NCBI RefSeq assembly: GCF_011759375.1
Contig: NZ_JAARML010000001.1
Span: forward strand, 1,550,001 to 1,614,000
Direction: 5' to 3'
Source: Paraflavitalea devenefica
GTDB lineage: Bacteria > Bacteroidota > Bacteroidia > Chitinophagales > Chitinophagaceae
DNA: 64,000 nt
Within the stretch, counting starts at the first letter, position 1. Each line of letters starts with the position of its first letter. The translations under genes and the position numbers were made by a program. Below are positions 51,082 to 58,467 of the stretch, piece after piece. The notes beneath the pieces were generated by a model. It did not search any database, was not told the DNA's origin, and saw only the letters and a program-made list of their open reading frames with translations.

Positions 51082-51660
51082 ATGTCCTTTAATCCCGGTA
51101 ATAAAATACTCATTATTACTGCCCCTTCCGGAGCAGGTAAAACCTCTATTACCAGGCATTTATTACAACATTTCCCCCAACTGGCCTTTTCCGTGTCTGC
51201 GGCTACCCGTGAGGCGCGGGGCAATGAAAAGGACGGGGCGGACTATTATTTTATGAGCGTGGAGGATTTCCAGCAGAAGATCCGCGACCAGCAGTTTGTA
51301 GAATGGGAAATGGTGTATGAGGGCAAGTATTACGGTACCCTGAAGTCGGAACTGGACCGTATATGGGCCAATAACCAGGTACCGGTACTGGATATTGACG
51401 TAAAAGGGGCCATCCACGTGCAACAACAATACCCCAATACCACGTTATCTGTTTTTATAGAACCTCCCTCCGTAGACGAATTAAAGCGCCGCCTGGAGTC
51501 CCGGGGCACCGAAACTGCCGAAAGCCTGCAGGCCCGGGTCAATAAGGCTTCTTATGAGATTTCTTTCAAGCATCATTTTCACCGTATTGTGGTGAATGCC
51601 CAACTGGATAAGGCCCGGGAAGAGGCTATGGGAATTGTAAGGGACTTTTTAGAAATATGA
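51082..51660 (+). CDS. gmk: Guanylate kinase
   Basis: Phosphorylates GMP to GDP. The 192-residue enzyme has the P-loop APSGAGKTS at 14-22 and GMP-binding residues in SVSAATREARGNEKDGADYYF and EWEMVYEGKYYGTLKSEL. Length is normal. No frame disruption; the product ends two bases before the intergenic gap to the CNNM gene. Confidence 0.96.
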   Translation: MSFNPGNKILIITAPSGAGKTSITRHLLQHFPQLAFSVSAATREARGNEKDGADYYFMSVEDFQQKIRDQQFVEWEMVYEGKYYGTLKSELDRIWANNQVPVLDIDVKGAIHVQQQYPNTTLSVFIEPPSVDELKRRLESRGTETAESLQARVNKASYEISFKHHFHRIVVNAQLDKAREEAMGIVRDFLEI

Positions 51661-51723
51661 TGGGCTATCTTCTCCAATAAGTTATGTAATCCATCGTTCT
51701 TTTTATAAATTCGTATCCCAAGT

Positions 51724-53001
51724 ATGAGTTTAGTAGTTATAATACTTATTGCACTGGCTTTTTTCTTTCTTGCCTGGTTTTCGGGTGTTGAAGTGGCATT
51801 CACTTCGGCTAACCGCCTGAATATTGAACTGAAAAAGAAACAGGGTTCTGCCAGCAGTGTATTGTTGAGCAGCCTGTTTGACAATCCCTCCCGTTTTATC
51901 GGCGTTAATATCGTTGGGTTTAATTTTTTCCTGGTAGTGGCAGTCCTGTTGGGCAGCACCTACTGGAATATGGCCATTCCCTGGAAAAGGTTCGACAGCT
52001 ATGTAATGGCCTACCTGGTGCCCATCAGGCTGGTGCTGGAAATTATTCTTTCCTGGTTGCTGATCATTATCCTGGGGGAGTGTATCCCGAAAGCGATTTT
52101 CAAGGCAAAGGCTGATAGCTTGCTGTCCTTTTCGGCCCGAACGGGTTTGCTGGGGCTGGCCGATCAGTTCTTCAACTGGATAAGTGTGCTGTTTGTAAAG
52201 ATCTCCATCTTCGTGCTCAATATTATTTTCGATATGCGGATCGACAAGAAAAAGCCAGCTTTTTCCCGTGCCGATCTGGAGCAGTTCTTCAGCCAGAATA
52301 ATGAACACCATAACCAAAGCCAGGACCTGAAAGCAGAATTGTTTGAAAATGCCCTTTCGCTGCCCAGGATCAAGGTAAGGGAGTGCCTGGTGCCCCGGAA
52401 AGAAATTGATGCCGTGGATATTAAACTCAGCGTGGAAGAAGTGCGGAAGACTTTTGTCAGTACCCGGCTTAGTAAGCTGGTAGTGTATGATGGGGATATA
52501 GACCATATCCTGGGATATGTACACCAACTGGACCTTTTTAAGCAGCCTGCCACCATAAAAGATATGTTGTTACCTATTCCGGCCATTCCGGAGAGTATGA
52601 GCGCTACCGACCTGATCAGCAAGTTCAGCAGGGAGCGTAAAAGTATTGCCTGGGTAGTGGATGAGTTTGGCGGAACGGCAGGTATTGTTACCATGGAAGA
52701 TTTGCTGGAAGAGATATTTGGGGAGATTAAAGATGAGTTTGATGTGGAAGAGTTTGAAGATAAGCGGGTATCGGAAGATGAGTTTATCTTGTCTGGCAGG
52801 CTGGAACTGGACTACCTGAAGGAAAAATATGGCCTGGAGTTCCCGGATAATGATTCGGAGACCTTATCAGGTTTTATCATTCAGCAGCATGAAACGATCC
52901 CTAAGCTCAAGGAACGTATTATTATAGGTGATTATGAGTTTGAGGTAATGAATGTAAGTGACACCCGAATTGAAATGGTACGCCTGAAGCTCCTGAGATG
53001 A
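51724..53001 (+). CDS. CNNM/CorC-type transporter, GldE-like
   Basis: A 425-residue membrane protein with an N-terminal DUF21/CNNM transmembrane domain (~1-180, three to four helices), a CBS pair (~200-330; CLVPRKEIDAVDIK and the IAWVVDEFGGTAGIVTMEDLLEEIFG signature) and a C-terminal CorC_HlyC domain. The order is typical of magnesium/cobalt efflux proteins. Some gliding Bacteroidota use a member, GldE, in motility; without a gldD neighbour this is only a possibility. Confidence 0.87.
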   Translation: MSLVVIILIALAFFFLAWFSGVEVAFTSANRLNIELKKKQGSASSVLLSSLFDNPSRFIGVNIVGFNFFLVVAVLLGSTYWNMAIPWKRFDSYVMAYLVPIRLVLEIILSWLLIIILGECIPKAIFKAKADSLLSFSARTGLLGLADQFFNWISVLFVKISIFVLNIIFDMRIDKKKPAFSRADLEQFFSQNNEHHNQSQDLKAELFENALSLPRIKVRECLVPRKEIDAVDIKLSVEEVRKTFVSTRLSKLVVYDGDIDHILGYVHQLDLFKQPATIKDMLLPIPAIPESMSATDLISKFSRERKSIAWVVDEFGGTAGIVTMEDLLEEIFGEIKDEFDVEEFEDKRVSEDEFILSGRLELDYLKEKYGLEFPDNDSETLSGFIIQQHETIPKLKERIIIGDYEFEVMNVSDTRIEMVRLKLLR

Positions 53002-53052
53002 TGCCGATTTTGTTTCGCAGGAATCCCAATCACTACATATTAACAAGCTTTC

Positions 53053-53086
53053 TTGCCCCACTCAACGTGAATAACCCGTACATTTG
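53053..53086 (+). promoter_or_regulatory. tatC promoter, TTG-N23-TACATTTG
   Basis: TTG at 53053-53055 and TACATTTG at 53079-53086 are 23 bases apart, at the upper end of the usual range. Predicted start ~53092, leader ~30 bases. Confidence 0.55.
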
Positions 53087-53120
53087 CCCCGCTTTTACCA
53101 AGTTATATCTGTATTAGTCA

Positions 53121-53975
53121 ATGGCGTTATCGTTATTTAACAAGAGGAAGGCTGATAATCCGGAGATGACCTTTGTGGATCACCTGGAGGAGTTGCGCTG
53201 GCATATCATGCGCTCCCTGCTGGCGATTATCATAGGGGCCATTGTAATATTTGTTTATATAGATTGGGTCTTCACTAATATCATAGCCGGCCCTTTACAG
53301 GATAACTTCTTCACTTACACGGCTTTGTGTAAATTTAGCCGATGGATAGGTGCAGGTGATACACTGTGTTTGCCGCCGCCCAAAGTAAAAGAATTACAGG
53401 TTATTGCTTTCGGCTCCCAATTCATGAGCAGCATCACCATTGCTTTTGTGGGTGGTTTTGTTATTGCCTTTCCTTACATTTTCTGGGAATTCTGGCGCTT
53501 TATAAAGCCGGCCCTGAGTCCCAAAGAGTTGAAGAGCACCCGGGGTGCTATTGTCTTTGTTTCCATCTTCTTTTTCCTGGGGGTGGCTTTCGGCTATTTC
53601 CTGCTGGCTCCCTTTACCTTTAGTTTCCTGGCCAATTATACCATCGGTCTTAATAACATCCTGGTGACCAAGCCCACGCTGGCTGATTATATGGAGAACC
53701 TGGTAGATATTATTATCGGGTCGGCACTGGCTTTCCAGTTGCCCGTGATCTCCTACGTATTAACGCGTATAGGCCTTATTACTCCTAACTTCCTGAAAAC
53801 CTACCGTAAATATGCCTATGTGGCCATCCTGGTCATTGCAGCTATTATTACACCTTCGCCCGACTGGATGAGTCAAATGATCGTTTTCCTGCCGCTGGCA
53901 TTCCTGTATGAGTTCAGTATCCTGATTTCCAAGCGGGTATTTAAGCGGGAGGAAGAAAAAGCGAGAAATTTCTAA
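53121..53975 (+). CDS. tatC: Twin-arginine translocase subunit TatC
   Basis: A 284-residue inner-membrane protein with six transmembrane helices, the docking site for Tat signal peptides. It opens with the conserved MTFVDHLEELRWHIMRSLL (FVDHLEELR box), and the GGFVIAFPYIFWEFWRFIKPAL and YRKYAYVAILVIAAIITPSPD signatures follow. The periplasmic loop (~55-90, containing two cysteines) is longer than in Proteobacteria, as is usual here. rpiB follows after 15 bases. Confidence 0.95.
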   Translation: MALSLFNKRKADNPEMTFVDHLEELRWHIMRSLLAIIIGAIVIFVYIDWVFTNIIAGPLQDNFFTYTALCKFSRWIGAGDTLCLPPPKVKELQVIAFGSQFMSSITIAFVGGFVIAFPYIFWEFWRFIKPALSPKELKSTRGAIVFVSIFFFLGVAFGYFLLAPFTFSFLANYTIGLNNILVTKPTLADYMENLVDIIIGSALAFQLPVISYVLTRIGLITPNFLKTYRKYAYVAILVIAAIITPSPDWMSQMIVFLPLAFLYEFSILISKRVFKREEEKARNF

Positions 53976-53990
53976 TTCAATAAAATAAGT

Positions 53991-54446
53991 ATGGCTTCTT
54001 CGTTCGATCTCACCAAACCGATTGCTATCGGCAGCGACCATGCCGGTTATGATTATAAAGTGGACCTGGTAAAATGGCTCAATGAAAACGGCTACCAGGT
54101 AAGTGATATGGGGGTGTATGAAAACAAGTCAGTAGATTATCCTGATTACGCGCATCCTGTGGCAGAAGCGGTGGAGAAAGGGGAAGCGGCTTTTGGCATC
54201 CTGCTGTGCGGCAGCGCCAACGGGGTATGTATTACGGCCAATAAACACCAGGGCATCCGGGCCGGTCTGTCCTTTCAGACAGATGTTGCCCAACTGATCC
54301 GCCAGCATAATGATGCGAATATTATCTGTATTCCTGCCCGTTTTGTGGCTGTGGAGTATGCTAAACAAATGGTGGATATTTTTATCAATACCCCTTTTGA
54401 AGGTGGCCGCCACCAGACACGGGTGAATAAGATCGCCTGTAGTTAA
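53991..54446 (+). CDS. rpiB: Ribose 5-phosphate isomerase B
   Basis: Interconverts ribose 5-phosphate and ribulose 5-phosphate. The 151-residue RpiB/LacAB enzyme shows IGSDHAGYD (14-22), catalytic Cys73 in LCGSANGVC and HNDANIICIPARF. It differs from RpiA in fold. Fifteen bases after tatC, probably co-transcribed, and ends at a strong terminator. Confidence 0.94.
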   Translation: MASSFDLTKPIAIGSDHAGYDYKVDLVKWLNENGYQVSDMGVYENKSVDYPDYAHPVAEAVEKGEAAFGILLCGSANGVCITANKHQGIRAGLSFQTDVAQLIRQHNDANIICIPARFVAVEYAKQMVDIFINTPFEGGRHQTRVNKIACS

Positions 54447-54476
54447 TTTGAAAATATGGTAATTTGAAAATTTGAT
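54445..54476 (+). repeat. Two 16-bp units of an AATTTGAAAAT-type repeat
   Basis: AATTTGAAAATATGGT (54445-54460) and AATTTGAAAATTTGAT (54461-54476) are head-to-tail and start within the rpiB stop codon. It looks like a fragment of the short intergenic repeats common in this phylum. Confidence 0.55.
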
Positions 54477-54482
54477 AATGAG

Positions 54483-54527
54483 AAATGCCTCAAGTTGTAG
54501 TCGCTACAGCTTGAGGCATTTTGTTTT
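54483..54527 (+). terminator. Strong terminator after rpiB (18-bp stem)
   Basis: Arms at 54483-54500 and 54504-54521 pair over 18 bp with one G-U pair and a three-base loop TCG; the tail TTTTGTTTT follows. Confidence 0.9.
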
Positions 54528-54544
54528 ATAAGTTGTTTTTTAAA

Positions 54545-55519
54545 TTACCAGCCTAAGAGGTAGGCGAAGATCAGTGGCGCTACAATGGTGGCGTCACTTT
54601 CCACGATGAATTTAGGCGTATTGATGTCCAGCTTACCCCAGGTGATCTTCTCATTGGGCACGGCGCCGGAATAAGAACCATAAGAAGTAGTGGAATCGGA
54701 GATCTGGCAGAAATAGCTCCAGAAAGGTACATCATGCCACTCCAGGTCCTGGTACATCATAGGTACTACGCAGATAGGGAAATCACCGGCAATACCACCG
54801 CCGATCTGGAAAAAGCCCACGCCTTTACCACTGCTGTTTTGCCTGTACCAGTCGGCCAGCCATACCATGTATTCGATACCATTTTTTACGGTAGTGGCTT
54901 TCAGTTGTCCTTTGATCACATAGCTGGCAAAGATGTTACCAGTAGTGCTATCCTCCCAACCCGGAACCACGATGGGAATATTCTTTTCCGCCGCAGCTAC
55001 GATCCAACTGTCTTTGGGATCAATTTCATAATATTCTTTTAACACACCGCTCAGTACTACCTGGTATAAAAATTCGTGGGGAAAGTAACGTTCGCCTTTG
55101 GCTTCTGCATCGTTCCATACTTTTACCAGGTGCTTTTGTAAGCGTCGGAATGCTTCTTCTTCGGGAATACAGGTATCGGTAACACGGTTATAATGATTTT
55201 CCAGCAGGTCCCATTCATCCTGGGGAGTCAGGTCACGGTAATTGGGTACCCGCTTATAGCTTTTGTGGGCCACCAGGTTCATCACATCCTCTTCCAGGTT
55301 GGCGCCGGTGCAGGAAATGATCTGTATTTTATCCTGACGTATCATTTCTGCCAGGGAAATACCCAGTTCAGCCGTACTCATGGCTCCGGCGAGGGTAACC
55401 ATCATTTTACCACCTTCCAACAGGTGTGTTTCATATCCTTTGGCAGCATCTATCAGCGCAGCCGCATTAAAGTGACGGTAGTGATGTTGGATAAACTGTG
55501 AAACAGGTCCTTTAGCCAT
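54545..55519 (-). CDS. Deoxyhypusine synthase family protein
   Basis: A 324-residue protein of the DHS family, which in eukaryotes and archaea transfers aminobutyl from spermidine to a lysine of eIF5A. ATG 55519 is preferred to the longer frame. The NAD-binding patches (SCTGANLEEDVMNLVAHK; FQIGGGIAGDFPIC) and the active-site lysine in ITWGKLD are conserved. Bacteria lack eIF5A, so it may make homospermidine or act on another target. The gene is alone between terminators on both sides. Confidence 0.88.
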   Translation of the reverse strand: MAKGPVSQFIQHHYRHFNAAALIDAAKGYETHLLEGGKMMVTLAGAMSTAELGISLAEMIRQDKIQIISCTGANLEEDVMNLVAHKSYKRVPNYRDLTPQDEWDLLENHYNRVTDTCIPEEEAFRRLQKHLVKVWNDAEAKGERYFPHEFLYQVVLSGVLKEYYEIDPKDSWIVAAAEKNIPIVVPGWEDSTTGNIFASYVIKGQLKATTVKNGIEYMVWLADWYRQNSSGKGVGFFQIGGGIAGDFPICVVPMMYQDLEWHDVPFWSYFCQISDSTTSYGSYSGAVPNEKITWGKLDINTPKFIVESDATIVAPLIFAYLLGW

Positions 55520-55564
55520 GATAGTCAGAATTTTTTGTGGCGGCAAAGTTAGCATAATAAAAAC

Positions 55565-55596
55565 AAAGGTGAGCCATCTTCGGATGACCCACCTTT
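55565..55596. terminator. Bidirectional hairpin between DHS-like and PepSY-like genes
   Basis: AAAGGTGAGCCATC (55565-55578), loop TTCG, GATGACCCACCTTT (55583-55596). Both strands have T-runs (CTTTTTCTTT on plus, TTTGTTTTTATT on minus). It ends the minus-strand PepSY-like gene. Confidence 0.8.
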
Positions 55597-55628
55597 TTCT
55601 TTCCAACTAAAACCAACTTAAAAAACCG

Positions 55629-56081
55629 TTATAAAGTAGCTTTCTTTTCTTTCTTGAATACTTCCCATCCAATGGAGCCACTTGACTTGAGTACTACGCT
55701 TCTATCACCATTTTGCAGTGTAACATAATAACTTGTGCTGTTGTTGGCGGCCATTTCAAACAGATCGGTAATCCAATATTCGCCGTAGGTTTTCTTCAGA
55801 TCGGCCAGCAGGTTGATGGGCAACTGGGCAGATATGATATTGCGGGTTACTGCTACCAATTCTCCTTCTTTTGAATAATAAGCATACATTACCTGGTCAT
55901 TCATCCTGAAGGTTGCCCTGGCAAACTGTTTACCATTGTCCCAGCTTACATCCTGGGCACTGGCAAAGTCTTTTTTAAAGGCGTTAACTACTTGTTGGCT
56001 TACATTTTCTGTGGGGTTGGCAAAAGAGGAAGTAATTCCTACAGTTAACAATAACGCCCATACTAACATCATCTTTTTCAT
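55629..56081 (-). CDS. Secreted PepSY-like protein (copy 1)
   Basis: A 150-residue secreted protein (signal peptide MKKMMLVWALLLTVGITSSF, cut near FANP). The rest shows the repeated motif of the PepSY-like group: FKKDFASAQDVSWDNGKQF, VAVTRNIISAQLPINLLADL and YYVTLQNGDRSVVLKSSGSI. A related gene lies 4.3 kb away (60348-60779). Function unknown; PepSY-type domains are often linked to inhibition or sensing of proteases. Confidence 0.78.
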   Translation of the reverse strand: MKKMMLVWALLLTVGITSSFANPTENVSQQVVNAFKKDFASAQDVSWDNGKQFARATFRMNDQVMYAYYSKEGELVAVTRNIISAQLPINLLADLKKTYGEYWITDLFEMAANNSTSYYVTLQNGDRSVVLKSSGSIGWEVFKKEKKATL

Positions 56082-56336
56082 GGTATACTATTTTTACTTT
56101 TTATTGATTGGGTCTCTGACGCTTCACTTTCAAATGCCCTTCACTATATACGACGCAGGCTTTTTTCAAATGTTACAGCTTAGCGGATAAATTCTTTGTG
56201 TTTAAAACCCGCTTTTCAATTGTTGTCTGCTATTGCCATTCATCACAAAATTTTAACTCTTTTAACAAACGTTCTGCTTCAGAAAGCATGTTAAAATCCT
56301 GTAAATTGTAATATAATACCTCAATACCGACATTTT

Positions 56337-56933
56337 GTGAATTACCTGGCGCATGCATACCTTTCTTTTAACGACCCGGCTGTACTGGCTGGCAATCTCT
56401 TCAGCGATTTCGTAAAAGGAAAGAAACAATTTGATTATCCGGCGGGGGTGCATGCCGGCATTGTATTACACAGGGCCATTGATACTTTTACTGATGAGCA
56501 TCCCACTACGGCAGCAGCCAAAGAAATTTTCCGTTCCCGTTACCGGCTGTATAGCGGCGCTTTTGTAGATGTAGTGTACGATCATTTCCTGGCCAATGAC
56601 AGGCAGCAGTTTACCGGCAACAGGCTATTTGAATTTTCACAGGAAGTATATACCATGCTGGATCAATACGTGTCCCTATTCCCGGCGCCCTTTAGGGAGA
56701 TGTATCCCTATATGAAACAGTATAACTGGTTATATGGCTACCGCCAGCGCGTGGGCATTGAGCATAGCTTTGAGGGAGTAGTACGGCGGTCGGCCTACCT
56801 TACTGAAGGCCACACGGCATTTAGACTGTTTGAAGAGAACTATGATGAATTACAACGATGCTATGAAAGCTTTTTTCCTGCATTGAAAGCCTTTGCATGG
56901 ACTACTTTTGAAAGCCTAAATAGCAAAAAATAG
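56337..56933 (+). CDS. ACP phosphodiesterase family protein (GTG start)
   Basis: A 198-residue metal-dependent HD-like enzyme of the DUF479/AcpH family, which removes 4'-phosphopantetheine from acyl carrier protein in E. coli. The family start MNYLAHAYLS is present only if the GTG at 56337 is used, so that is the start chosen. Metal/active-site residues appear in GNLFSDFVKG and the HRAIDTFTDEHP and YDHFLANDRQ segments. Upstream gap is AT-rich. Confidence 0.87.
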   Translation: MNYLAHAYLSFNDPAVLAGNLFSDFVKGKKQFDYPAGVHAGIVLHRAIDTFTDEHPTTAAAKEIFRSRYRLYSGAFVDVVYDHFLANDRQQFTGNRLFEFSQEVYTMLDQYVSLFPAPFREMYPYMKQYNWLYGYRQRVGIEHSFEGVVRRSAYLTEGHTAFRLFEENYDELQRCYESFFPALKAFAWTTFESLNSKK

Positions 56934-57097
56934 TTTAATCTGTTTTTAATCGTATTAACAGAGGGCTAATACCAGCCAGAGAGTCTATTTTAAGAACATG
57001 CCTTATGTAAATGAACCGGAAAACCGGCAATACCTGAACGGCATTGATGTAGGCACCGTCCATCCTGTAAAAACCATTAAGTTCCATTGTAATCTGT

Positions 57098-57105
57098 TAT
57101 TTTTG
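57098..57105 (+). promoter_or_regulatory. Candidate -7 element for the DUF2911 pair
   Basis: TATTTTTG, 12 bases before ATG 57118, fits TAnnTTTG. No TTG at a normal spacing, so weak. Confidence 0.35.
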
Positions 57106-57117
57106 CCGCTTTAAATA

Positions 57118-57699
57118 ATGAAGGATATGAAGCAAGTGGTGACTTTATTTTTTCTGTTAACATATTATGTATCGGTATCATTGGCCCAGTTTAAATCGCC
57201 ATCTCTCGATAAATCACCTATGGACATGGCTTATTATCCGGTAAACTACCCGGTACTGAAGATCCAAAACAAGCTGAATGAGCCTTTGATGGCCAGGGTC
57301 ATCTACAGCCGGCCACTCAAAAATGGCCGCCCGGTTTTTGGAGAACTGATAGAATATGGCCAGCTATGGCGGCTGGGGGCTAATGAGGCTACTGAGATAG
57401 AACTATATAGGGATGTTAAGTTTGGTGATAATAAGCTGAAGAAGGGACGTTATACCATGTATGCGATTCCCTGGCAGGATAAATGGACGATCATATTTAA
57501 CAAGGAAACAGATATCTGGGGAGCTTTTCAATATGATGTGAAGAAAGATGTGTTGAGATTAGATGTTCCGGTGGAAAAGCAGCCCGATCCGGCAGAGGCA
57601 TTTACCATGCAGTTTGAAAAGGATTCAACAGGCATCAACCTGGTTATTATGTGGGACAATGTAAAGGCATTGGTGCCTTTTAATTTTCAGAGCAATTGA
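57118..57699 (+). CDS. DUF2911 protein (secreted form)
   Basis: A 193-residue exported protein (signal peptide to about SLAQ, residue 23). The DUF2911 domain covers the rest: DKSPMDMAYYPVNYP, RVIYSRPLKNGRPVFGELIEYGQLWRLG-type strand, ANEATEIELYRDVKFG and KGRYTMYAIPWQDKWTIIFN. Family function unknown. The start could also be ATG 57127. It is followed after 20 bases by a paralogue that is instead a lipoprotein. Confidence 0.88.
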   Translation: MKDMKQVVTLFFLLTYYVSVSLAQFKSPSLDKSPMDMAYYPVNYPVLKIQNKLNEPLMARVIYSRPLKNGRPVFGELIEYGQLWRLGANEATEIELYRDVKFGDNKLKKGRYTMYAIPWQDKWTIIFNKETDIWGAFQYDVKKDVLRLDVPVEKQPDPAEAFTMQFEKDSTGINLVIMWDNVKALVPFNFQSN

Positions 57700-57719
57700 G
57701 CATAATTCTGTTATTTTTC

Positions 57720-58361
57720 ATGTATATGCACAGACTTAATAAATATAAAGGCTTTTTGATCCTGGTTGGCTTATCCGGTATGTTATGGTCATGTGAGCAG
57801 AAAGCCGGCTCTGGCAGTAACCACGTGACTATTACTCCTTCCAAAGGCGTTTCAACCGAAACCCCTTTACCTGCCGGTGTTGATAAATCACCGATGGATA
57901 TGGCTTATTACCCGGTTGATTATCCCAAACTGAAAATGGCCAAAAACGTGCAGGAGCCCTTGGTAGCCCGGGTTATCTACAGCCGGCCCCAAAAAAGCGG
58001 TCGCATTATTTTCGGCGATGTATTGAAATATGGTAGTCCCTGGCGGCTGGGCGCCAATGAAGCCACCGAAATTGAATTCTTTAAGGATATAATTGTCGAA
58101 AAGCAAAAGGTGGATAAAGGACGGTATGTACTGTATTGCATTCCTTTTGAAGATAAATGGACCCTCATATTGAACACCGACCTGTTCACGTGGGGGCTTA
58201 AAATAGATTCTACCAAAGACGTCTACAAGTTTACCATCCCTGTTAATAAGACCAACTATCCCTTCGAAGTATTTACCATGGAGTTTGAAAAGGCCGGCAA
58301 AGGTGCAGAACTCATTATGGAATGGGACAGTGTGCAGGCAAAATTGCCATTTACCTGGTAA
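57720..58361 (+). CDS. DUF2911 protein (lipoprotein form)
   Basis: A 213-residue paralogue of the preceding gene; ATG 57720 (57726 also possible), lipobox LWSC (Cys25), then a Ser/Gly/Thr linker. The DUF2911 core (DKSPMDMAYYPVDYP, RVIYSRPQKSGRIIFGDVL, ANEATEIEFFKDI, KGRYVLYCIPFEDKWTLILN) aligns all along the first copy. One protein is soluble and the other lipid-anchored, so the pair may work at two locations. Confidence 0.87.
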   Translation: MYMHRLNKYKGFLILVGLSGMLWSCEQKAGSGSNHVTITPSKGVSTETPLPAGVDKSPMDMAYYPVDYPKLKMAKNVQEPLVARVIYSRPQKSGRIIFGDVLKYGSPWRLGANEATEIEFFKDIIVEKQKVDKGRYVLYCIPFEDKWTLILNTDLFTWGLKIDSTKDVYKFTIPVNKTNYPFEVFTMEFEKAGKGAELIMEWDSVQAKLPFTW

Positions 58362-58431
58362 AGACTATTGGTTTTAGATCTTTTGGCGCAACCTGAAGAT
58401 TTCTATTACTTCCTGTGATCAGGAGCATTCC

Positions 58432-58461
58432 TTGACTTGTGCGCTGAACCTTGTATCTTGG
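58432..58461 (+). promoter_or_regulatory. Candidate asnB promoter, TTG-N19-TATCTTGG
   Basis: TTG at 58432-58434 and TATCTTGG at 58454-58461 (one mismatch from TAnnTTTG), 19 bases apart. The predicted start falls on or near ATG 58468. Confidence 0.45.
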
Positions 58462-58467
58462 GCTTCT

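Noticed and set aside
56998..57114. A 38-codon ATG frame before the first DUF2911 gene
   Set aside because: It overlaps the likely -7 element (57098-57105), ends in a run of hydrophobic codons made by that T-rich box, and has no recognisable sequence pattern.
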